Shown: piece after piece, positions 26,435 through 32,139 of the stretch
Numbering within the stretch: position 1 is the first letter of the stretch
Layout: every line of letters starts with the position of its first letter
Source: Bacteroidota bacterium
Lineage (GTDB): Bacteria; Bacteroidota; Ignavibacteria; Kapaibacteriales; UBA2268
NCBI GenBank assembly: GCA_021824625.1
Contig: JAKAKE010000195.1
Location: 1-32,139 of the forward strand
Direction of reading: 5' to 3'
DNA: 32,139 bases
Program-made: the position numbers and the translations under genes
The notes under the pieces: generated by a model
What the model saw: the letters and a program-made list of their open reading frames with translations, nothing else
Told to the model about the DNA's origin: nothing
Databases searched by the model: none

Positions 26435-26466
26435 ATTTACGTATATACATATATACAAATATACAA
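26435..26466. promoter_or_regulatory. Tandem 8-bp repeats, putative operator of the RHH-MazF operon
   Basis: Four head-to-tail octamers read on the plus strand: atttacgt, atatacat, atatacaa, atatacaa. They begin 17 bases before the antitoxin start codon. The layout resembles the tandem 8-bp boxes of the RHH repressor MetJ. Confidence 0.65.
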
Positions 26467-26572
26467 ATTTTCAATTTCTAATTTTCAATTTTCAACAAAT
26501 TTTTAATGAATAATTTTAAATTATCCTATTTATAATTCATTCAAAATTCAATATTTAAAATTCAAAATTTTT
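26461..26572. other. AT-rich low-complexity spacer between RHH antitoxin and ychF
   Basis: It contains repeated runs of the kind aattttcaatttt on one side and attcaaaattcaa on the other, which can pair imperfectly. No gene is present. It could be part of the ychF 3' region. Confidence 0.4.
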
Positions 26573-27658
26573 TTAACCGTGTCTCACATGCAGTATATCA
26601 CCATCCTTCACTATATACTCTTTTCCCTCGAGTCTGAATACTCCATGCTCTTTACATTTTGCAAAATTTTTATATTTCATGAAATCCTCATAATGAGTAA
26701 CTTCAGCACGAATGAATTTATTGAAAAAGTCTGTGTGTATTGTTCCTGCGGCTTCCTGCGCATTATCCCCTTCGTGAATAGTCCAGGCACGGCATTCATC
26801 TTCTCCTACTGTAAAAAATGACTGCAATCCGAGAAGTCTGTATGCACTCCGAATTAATCTTGAAAGTGCAGATTCCTTAATCCCATACTCTTCCATAAAC
26901 ATCTTTTTCTCTTCTTCTTCAAGAGAAACCAATTCTCTTTCAATTTTCGCAAAGAAAGGCTCAATTCGGATTTTCTTACCCTTAATGTTTTGCCTTAAAG
27001 TTTCAATAATTCCATCTGCCTTTGAAATGTCTCTCTCATCAAAATTAACTGCGATTAAGAGAGGCTTAGAAGTCAATGGTTGATAATTTTTGAGCAAAAG
27101 AATCTCATCATCGTGTATTTCTCTTTCTCTCAAAGGTATTCCTTTTTCGAGTGTTTCATTCCATTTAAGCATAACTTCTTTTTCTTTTGTAACCTGCTCC
27201 TTCGTTTTTTGTTTGCCCATCTCTCTTTCTAATTTCTCGAGACGTCCTTCGATGAAAGCAAGGTCGGCAAATAATAATTCATCTTCGAAAATTTTAATGT
27301 CCCTCAAAACATTAATACTGCCTTCGACGTGAGGAATGCTTTCATCCTCAAAAGCTCTGACTACATGAATCAGTGCATCATTTGTTCTTACTTTAGTCAG
27401 AAATGCAGTGTTAAACATGGAGCCGGCTTTTTCGCCTTTCTGCACACCAACCAAATCAACGATTTCGATTGTTGCATTAACCTTCTTTTTGGGCTGAAAG
27501 ATTTCAGTAAACTCATCTAACCTTTTGTCCTGCACCTTTACGGTTGCAATATTTGCCTCTCTTCTCTGGAGAGCATGCTGGTCGAACTGAGTTTCAGTCA
27601 AAGTCTGAAAGAAAGTTGTTTTACCTGAATAGGGAAGTCCCACAATTGCTATTTGCAT
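26573..27658 (-). CDS. ychF: Obg-like ATPase YchF
   Basis: A 361-residue P-loop NTPase of the Obg family that hydrolyses ATP and binds ribosomes. The P-loop reads GLPYSGKTT (7-15), a variant of the usual GxPNVGKST; switch/G3 is DLVGVQKGEKAG and the G4 segment is NFDE, in place of NKxD as in YchF, which explains the ATP preference. The coiled-coil insertion (about 125-205) with EGRLEKLEREMGKQKTKEQ is present. The C-terminal TGS domain ends with KDGDILHVRHG. It is an isolated housekeeping gene next to the MazF module; no frame break is seen. The P-loop variant is the only oddity, and the SGKT part needed for phosphate binding is intact. Confidence 0.96.
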   Translation of the reverse strand: MQIAIVGLPYSGKTTFFQTLTETQFDQHALQRREANIATVKVQDKRLDEFTEIFQPKKKVNATIEIVDLVGVQKGEKAGSMFNTAFLTKVRTNDALIHVVRAFEDESIPHVEGSINVLRDIKIFEDELLFADLAFIEGRLEKLEREMGKQKTKEQVTKEKEVMLKWNETLEKGIPLREREIHDDEILLLKNYQPLTSKPLLIAVNFDERDISKADGIIETLRQNIKGKKIRIEPFFAKIERELVSLEEEEKKMFMEEYGIKESALSRLIRSAYRLLGLQSFFTVGEDECRAWTIHEGDNAQEAAGTIHTDFFNKFIRAEVTHYEDFMKYKNFAKCKEHGVFRLEGKEYIVKDGDILHVRHG

Positions 27659-27974
27659 GGTTATAACCTTTTTAGAAATTTAATCTTAAATTTAATTCAA
27701 AGTAAAACAATTCTCTTTTGATTGCAAAAGAATTTAATTAATTTAAATGTAATAATTTCAATATTAGCGGGGATCAAAAAAAGAAAATAACTCAACTTAT
27801 AATATTCAAATACCATATCAAATCCAATAAATCTTAGTAAAAAAGCAATCATCCGGCATTTAACCTTATTATTCACAATACATATTTTGTGATTTTCGAT
27901 TTTAATTCATGTTTAATAAGGATATTTGAAAGTACATTATAAATAAATTTTCATAGAAAATTTTTCCAAAATTG
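27659..27974. other. 316-base gap between ychF and the hydF relic
   Basis: No gene, RNA or clear regulatory site is seen. It is AT-rich; near 27710-27736 ttctctttt and caaaagaa make a weak, short hairpin. It should contain the ychF promoter. Confidence 0.5.
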
Positions 27975-28310
27975 TTAATTGTGAATTAGATTTTTATAAA
28001 TTTGAAGTGCTTCTGGAAACGGCGATAAAACCCTCTCCAAAACTCCCTGTGTCAATGAAATTGTGATGCCGTAGTTTGTTATTGGTACATCTTCATCCTT
28101 TGCTTTGTGTATTCTGACAAGCTTTTCGTTCCGTGTCAGCATACATCCGCCGCAATGAATAATAAGTTTATAATCAGTTATATCTTAGGGAAAAGGAGAA
28201 GTCAGTGCCACATCTTGATTGGCAATCATATTAAGGAAGCCGGATTTACCTGTATTCGTCCTTCCGAATAAAGCAATTTGCAGCCTCAATGCTTTTGGTG
28301 TATATATCAT
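27975..28310 (-). pseudogene. hydF: hydF relic: N- and C-terminal ends of an [FeFe]-hydrogenase maturase joined by an internal deletion
   Basis: On the minus strand 112 codons can be read in one frame from ATG at 28310 to TAA at 27975, with a single internal TAA at 28187-28185. The first 41 codons match the HydF N-terminus: MIYTPKALRLQIALFGRTNT, with a GKS P-loop and then GFLNMIANQDVALTSPFP. After the stop, the last 69 codons match its C-terminus: DYKLIIHCGGCMLTR (HCGGC binds the [4Fe-4S] cluster), then VPITNYGITISLTQGVLERV and LSPFPEALQIYKN. An intact HydF has about 400 residues, so about 290 codons (most of the GTPase and dimer domains) are missing at the stop. HydF matures the H-cluster of [FeFe]-hydrogenases. 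Both ends have remained in the same frame, so deletion was recent or length-preserving. No hydE, hydG or hydrogenase gene is in the window. Confidence 0.88.
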
Positions 28311-28324
28311 TAATTTATAATCCC

Positions 28325-28359
28325 TCTTTTATCTCCCTTTATCAAAGGGAGATAAAAGA
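28325..28359. repeat. Palindromic hairpin of 16-bp arms upstream of the hydF relic
   Basis: Arms tcttttatctcccttt and aaagggagataaaaga pair perfectly with an atc loop. There is no gene for it to terminate on the minus strand, and the plus strand has no gene here either, so it looks like a dispersed palindromic element. Confidence 0.75.
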
Positions 28360-28486
28360 ATATTAATAAAAGTATTTTTTATCTATTACTGAATATTAAT
28401 AATAGAATATAAAATAACCAAAAAGATTATGAGTACCTTAATGAATGGTTATTGTCTTGCAGAGCTAACCATGAAGAAAAGACATC

Positions 28487-28521
28487 AAAAAAGCGTCTTG
28501 ACGAGAACAAAACGCTTTTTT
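28487..28521. terminator. Terminator of the mS38-like gene
   Basis: Stem aaaaaagcgt / acgctttttt with a 15-base loop, just two bases beyond the stop of the 31-codon gene on the minus strand. Confidence 0.75.
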
Positions 28522-28523
28522 AA

Positions 28524-28619
28524 TTAACGATTTCTCTTTTTATGACGATTCTTTCTAAGTCTCTTTTTTCTTTTGTGAGTAGCCATTTTATGGCGTTTTC
28601 TTTTTCTGCCGCAGGGCAT
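28524..28619 (-). CDS. 31-residue basic ribosomal peptide, AURKAIP1/COX24 (mS38)-like
   Basis: A very short gene that ordinary size cut-offs miss. It encodes MPCGRKRKRHKMATHKRKKR followed by LRKNRHKKRNR: half of its residues are Arg or Lys. This closely matches the tiny peptides annotated AURKAIP1/COX24-domain in Bacteroidota, related to mitochondrial small-subunit protein mS38. It has a good ribosome site: ggag reads on the minus strand, at 28625-28628 of the plus strand, five bases before the ATG. A terminator lies directly after the stop. It probably binds rRNA in the small subunit. Family assignment is from sequence pattern alone; the coding status is supported by the RBS, terminator and family fit. 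Confidence 0.76.
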   Translation of the reverse strand: MPCGRKRKRHKMATHKRKKRLRKNRHKKRNR

Positions 28620-28778
28620 AAAATCTCCAATTATGTTTTAAAAAAGTAATTTGTAAATATAACACTCTCAAAATAATCAATTTCGGATTATTACAGAAAA
28701 TGAATTTTCTAATCTTACCGTTGAGAAAATCAAATTAGCAACAATAGTTAAATTAAATAAATTAAATTAATTAATCTA

Positions 28779-29078
28779 TCATTCACTTGCTTTTGATTTC
28801 ATTGTTTCGTTAACCTTATGTAGAAATTCAGGAGAAGGTTTGAAAACCGGAACAAATCTTTTTTCCAGAGGAACCAAATCGCCTGTTTTGGGATTACGTG
28901 CCATTCTCGGTTTACGGCTCTTGGATTTAAAAACACCGAAGCCACGTAATTCAATACGTTTGCCGTTTGATATAGATGTGATGATGCTTGAAAAGACACC
29001 ATCCACAACGGCTTTCGTCTCAATTTTTGTTAACCCGGTTGCTTTTGCGATTTCGTCAACAATATCTGCCTTAGTCAT
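28779..29078 (-). CDS. HU/IHF-family DNA-binding protein
   Basis: A 99-residue nucleoid-associated protein. The start is MTKADIVDEIAKATGLTKIE, with helices forming the dimer core to about residue 40. The DNA-binding arm is GKRIELRGFGVFKSKSRKPR followed by MARNPKTGDLVPLEKRFVPVF, including the proline at the arm tip. The C-terminus FKPSPEFLHKVNETMKSKASE is usual. It bends DNA and acts in chromosome packaging, replication and gene control. HU cannot be told from the IHF-beta type by eye. It is divergent from uppS, with a 183-base AT-rich spacer. Confidence 0.93.
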   Translation of the reverse strand: MTKADIVDEIAKATGLTKIETKAVVDGVFSSIITSISNGKRIELRGFGVFKSKSRKPRMARNPKTGDLVPLEKRFVPVFKPSPEFLHKVNETMKSKASE

Positions 29079-29291
29079 AATGTACCTAAAAATTTAATTA
29101 TGAAATACATACAATTATAAAAATAGTCAATTTCAAGGAGAACAAATTTATAAAAACAAAATAAAAAACAAAAACTTTCGATAATAAATATATTGGAGTG
29201 CAAAAAAAAAATAAAACTTTGATTTTTTTGAAAATAACCTTAATCAAGGTATTTTTGTAGCTTGTTTAAATTTGAAAACTGCGGAGTAAAT

Positions 29292-30134
29292 GTGAACTGG
29301 GTTAAAGAACAGTCCCCTGATGATAAAAAAATCCAGGAAGAAATCATTAAGGAAGGTAATCTTCCGAGACATATAGCGGTTATCATGGACGGCAACGGCA
29401 GATGGGCCATCGAACGCGGATTAACACGTACCGAAGGCCATCAGGAAGGGATTGAAAGCGTTAGAGATATTGTCAAGGCATCATCCCAGATTGGAATTAA
29501 ATACCTGACTTTATATGCCTTCTCTATTGAAAATTGGAAAAGGCCTATTACCGAAGTCGGGGTTCTGATGAAATTATTAGAACATTATCTCAGGCAAGAA
29601 CTTAATGAACTGCATGCTAATAATGTTAAACTCCAATCAATCGGTAAATCTAGTTCACTTCCTAAAGTTGTACAAAAATTACTTCATGAGTCTTATGAAA
29701 CTACAAAGGATAATACGGGTTTGACTTTGACTCTTGCATTAAGTTATAGCGGCAGATGGGATATTGTCAGGGCTGTTCAAATGATGGCATTGGACGTCAG
29801 GCGGGGAAAAGTATCACCTGAAGATATTAACGAAGATTTATTTTCCTCCTATTTACAAACAACAGGAATGCCATATCCTGACTTTTTAATCAGGACAAGC
29901 GGAGAGATGAGACTGAGTAATTTTCTTTTGTGGGAAATGGCTTACGGTGAAATGTATATTACCGACAAATACTGGCCCGGATTCAGGCGAAACGATTTAT
30001 ATGATGCACTTATTAATTTTATGACAAGGGAGCGGAGATTCGGTAAAACATCGGCTCAGGTTGCTTCCGAAAAAGACATTAAACAAAAAGATACTTACTT
30101 ACAAAGGGTTGTTCATGCTATCAAAGGCAAGTAA
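29292..30134 (+). CDS. uppS: Undecaprenyl diphosphate synthase
   Basis: A cis-prenyltransferase of about 280 residues that adds IPP units to FPP to make the C55 lipid carrier for cell-wall synthesis. The catalytic Asp and signature are in RHIAVIMDGNGRWAIERG; further motifs are TLYAFSIENWKRP, the LTLALSYSGRWDI block and RTSGEMRLSNFLLWEMAYGE near the C-terminus. I place the start at GTG 29292: cggag lies at 29282-29286, five bases before it. The frame continues back to a TTG at 29262, which lacks a ribosome site. The 3' end overlaps the start of bamA by 20 bases, an arrangement also common in other bacteria. UppS uses IPP made by IspH. Confidence 0.95.
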   Translation: MNWVKEQSPDDKKIQEEIIKEGNLPRHIAVIMDGNGRWAIERGLTRTEGHQEGIESVRDIVKASSQIGIKYLTLYAFSIENWKRPITEVGVLMKLLEHYLRQELNELHANNVKLQSIGKSSSLPKVVQKLLHESYETTKDNTGLTLTLALSYSGRWDIVRAVQMMALDVRRGKVSPEDINEDLFSSYLQTTGMPYPDFLIRTSGEMRLSNFLLWEMAYGEMYITDKYWPGFRRNDLYDALINFMTRERRFGKTSAQVASEKDIKQKDTYLQRVVHAIKGK

Positions 30135-32139
30135 ATTCATAGTTTTTTATATTTTTTTATTATTAGGTATTTCTAATTGTTTTGCCCAGACTGAGAATCC
30201 ATCCTATGTTATAGCCGGTATTCAGATCGAGGGCAATAAATTCGCCGATGAAGAAACAATAATAGCATTGAGTGGATTAAGGCCCGGGGATAGGATTAAA
30301 CTTCCTAATGATAATAAGTTTCAGATTGCTATGAAAAATTTATGGAACCGAAAACAATTTTCTGACGTTGAATTTGCAGTTGATAAAATCACTCCACTCG
30401 GAGTTTTTCTTATTATAAGAGTCAAAGAGTACACAAGATTGAGCGAAATTATTATCGAGGGTAACAAAGAACTCACACGTGACGAGATAATAAAAGTAAT
30501 TGGGAAAGTCAAGGGTGATGTCTTAACCCCATACGAGCTTTATCTCGCTAAGCAAAGTATCAAGAAAAAATATACAGAAGAAGGTTTACTTTTTGCTAAG
30601 GTTGAAGCTGAACTCGAACCGACAGACACAAGCTATTATTCCAAAATGATTATCACTGTTAATGAAGGAACTGAATTTCATACAGGTTCTATTGAATTTG
30701 AAGGAAATAAAAACTTTTCAGATAATACTTTGGCAGGAGTGTTCGATGACACTCATACAAAAGAATGGTGGCAGTTCTGGCGCTCCTCAAAATTTGATAC
30801 AAAGGAATATGCGAAAGATAAAGAACTGCTCAAGACTTTCTTTAAAAAAGAAGGTTATATTGATGCAGAAATTCTAAAAGATACATTAATCTATGATGAA
30901 AATAAATCTGAGGTACATATTAAACTTTGGGTTGATGAAGGTAAAAAATATTATGTAAGAAATATTGAATTTGATGGTAATACCGTTTATCCTTCGGGTA
31001 TTTTGTCGGCAAGGCTTGACTTCAAAAAAGGCGATGTATATGACATGGATAAATTTGAAAAGAACCTGAATGGAAACGAAGAGCAAACAGATGTTCTCTC
31101 ATTATATGCCGACAACGGCTATCTGTCCATTCGTTTCATACCCGAAGAAGTAAGGATAAATCCCGATTCGGTTGATATCAAAATTAAAGTTTATGAAAAC
31201 CAAAGACTGAAAATCCGTCGTGTAGAAATTGTCGGCAACACTAAAACAAAGGACAAAGTAATAAGACGTGAACTATACACAAGGCCCGGCGATTATTTCG
31301 ACAGGTCTGCTGTCATACGCAGTGTCAGGGCTTTAGGAGTTATGAATTATTTCAATCCTGAAGCTTTGAGGCCGGATGTCAAGCCTGTTGATGAAGCGAA
31401 TATTGATTTAATTTACCGTGTTGAAGAGCGTTCAACTGATATGGTAAATGCTTCAATCGGTTTTGCCGGTTCTTTCGGATTAACCGGTTCTGTCGGATTG
31501 ACCTTTAATAATTTTTCAATTACCGAGCCATTGAGCGGCGGCGGCGGACAGATTTTTAATATACAGGCAGAATTTGGCCAGGCAAACCGGTATCAAACTT
31601 TTTCAATCGGTTTTACCGAACCCTGGTTGTTCGATGAACCAACAACGGTTGGCGCTAATTTATTTTACAGGGATATTAAATATTTTTACAATCAACGTTC
31701 AATAGGAGGTGCATTTAATGTAGGCAGAAGATTCCGTTGGCCCGATGATTATTTCCGGGGTGATTTGCGGATACGCATTCAAAATAACGAAGCTGACAGT
31801 ATTTATTTGACAAGGCCCGGATTAGAGGTTACACTTGGGCAGTCAATATCCCGTATCAGTTTGAATCACCCGTTTTTCCCGACTTATGGTTCAAAATTTA
31901 GTTTCTCGACAGATTTTGCAATGGCAGCATTAGGTTTGGGAAAGATTGATTATTTCAAGAATGAACTTAAATTTGAAATGGTTCATCCGCTGTTGAAGAT
32001 TGATGATAATGACAAGATGGTCCTTTATTTAAGTTCACATATAGGCTATATGGCAGGGTTTGGCAATGACACAACAATACCTCCCGTCGAACTGTATTAT
32101 ATGGGTGGAAGCGGGCTTTCCGGATACTTTGGTACAATC
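30115..32139 (+). CDS. bamA: Outer-membrane protein assembly factor BamA, 3'-truncated by window end
   Basis: The 675 codons in the window are open from the ATG at 30115 to the final base, so the gene continues beyond the window. Residues 1-24 form a signal peptide (MLSKASKFIVFYIFLL, cut after CFA). Five POTRA repeats follow, marked by EGNKFADEE (near 38), EGNKELTRDE (near 119), FEGNKNFSDN (near 196), FDGNTVYPS (near 285) and VGNTKTKDK (near 371). From about residue 445 (NASIGFAGSFGLTGSVGL) the transmembrane barrel begins. BamA folds and inserts beta-barrel proteins such as that at 5450-8332 into the outer membrane. Translation is coupled to uppS by a 20-base overlap. No breaks are seen. Confidence 0.94.
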   Translation, partial: MLSKASKFIVFYIFLLLGISNCFAQTENPSYVIAGIQIEGNKFADEETIIALSGLRPGDRIKLPNDNKFQIAMKNLWNRKQFSDVEFAVDKITPLGVFLIIRVKEYTRLSEIIIEGNKELTRDEIIKVIGKVKGDVLTPYELYLAKQSIKKKYTEEGLLFAKVEAELEPTDTSYYSKMIITVNEGTEFHTGSIEFEGNKNFSDNTLAGVFDDTHTKEWWQFWRSSKFDTKEYAKDKELLKTFFKKEGYIDAEILKDTLIYDENKSEVHIKLWVDEGKKYYVRNIEFDGNTVYPSGILSARLDFKKGDVYDMDKFEKNLNGNEEQTDVLSLYADNGYLSIRFIPEEVRINPDSVDIKIKVYENQRLKIRRVEIVGNTKTKDKVIRRELYTRPGDYFDRSAVIRSVRALGVMNYFNPEALRPDVKPVDEANIDLIYRVEERSTDMVNASIGFAGSFGLTGSVGLTFNNFSITEPLSGGGGQIFNIQAEFGQANRYQTFSIGFTEPWLFDEPTTVGANLFYRDIKYFYNQRSIGGAFNVGRRFRWPDDYFRGDLRIRIQNNEADSIYLTRPGLEVTLGQSISRISLNHPFFPTYGSKFSFSTDFAMAALGLGKIDYFKNELKFEMVHPLLKIDDNDKMVLYLSSHIGYMAGFGNDTTIPPVELYYMGGSGLSGYFGTI

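Noticed and set aside
26573-27658. P-loop of YchF reads GLPYSGKTT rather than GxPNVGKST, suspected defective
   Set aside because: The GKT core and phosphate-binding residues are present and the rest of the protein is full length.
1-32139. CRISPR arrays, tRNA genes, rRNA genes or prophage
   Set aside because: No regular spaced direct repeats of CRISPR size, no cloverleaf with a clear acceptor stem, no rRNA-like stretch and no phage structural genes were recognised by eye.

Overview
The window is about 32 kb of AT-rich (roughly one third G+C by eye), mostly single-copy bacterial chromosome. Several features point to the Bacteroidota/Ignavibacteriota/Kapaibacteriota (FCB) group: two secreted proteins with type IX secretion C-terminal sorting domains, a carboxypeptidase-regulatory/plug/beta-barrel outer-membrane protein, a five-helix cytochrome b plus SdhA/SdhB of the b558 type, and a 31-residue mS38/COX24-like ribosomal peptide. 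Clear Shine-Dalgarno sequences in front of several genes fit a basal member of this group better than core Bacteroidia. The genus cannot be read from the sequence.

Layout: 1-3160 (+) holds the 3' part of a haloalkane-dehalogenase-like hydrolase, an HsmA/TIGR03987-like membrane protein, DUF1801 and DUF2283 proteins and an MFS transporter. 3236-4771 (+) is a very AT-rich ADP-ribosylglycohydrolase with a cysteine-rich N-terminal extension. It converges on a REP-associated-type (HUH) transposase at 4782-5444 (-), which carries two palindromic repeats inside its reading frame and seems to have lost its start codon. 5450-8966 (-) holds a TonB-receptor-like barrel and a SpoU RNA methylase. 9080-14637 (+) holds two tandem paralogous type IX secreted surface proteins, followed by a CtpA protease (14749-16410). 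A bidirectional terminator separates it from the convergent ispH (16464-17372, -).

17813-21326 (+) is a translationally coupled succinate dehydrogenase/fumarate reductase operon (cytochrome b, flavoprotein, iron-sulfur protein) closed by a strong terminator. Behind it lies an accessory island (21449-26466) with two toxin-antitoxin modules. The first has a DUF6922 gene, three inverted repeats, an AbiEi-type regulator and an AbiEii nucleotidyltransferase on the opposite strand that overlaps it tail to tail. The second is a ribbon-helix-helix antitoxin with a MazF/PemK toxin and four tandem 8-bp repeats upstream. Between them lie a glycosyltransferase and a thioredoxin-fold lipoprotein.

The right end returns to housekeeping genes: ychF (-), an internally deleted relic of hydF, the mS38-like peptide, an HU/IHF protein, then uppS overlapping bamA (+), which runs off the window. 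uppS/bamA link cell-wall lipid carrier synthesis with outer-membrane protein assembly; ispH supplies the isoprenoid precursors that UppS uses.

The most unusual items are the convergent, overlapping AbiE-like pair with its palindrome array, the in-frame palindromes inside the transposase gene, the hydF relic, the MetJ-like tandem boxes before the MazF operon, and the cysteine-containing insertion in SdhC.
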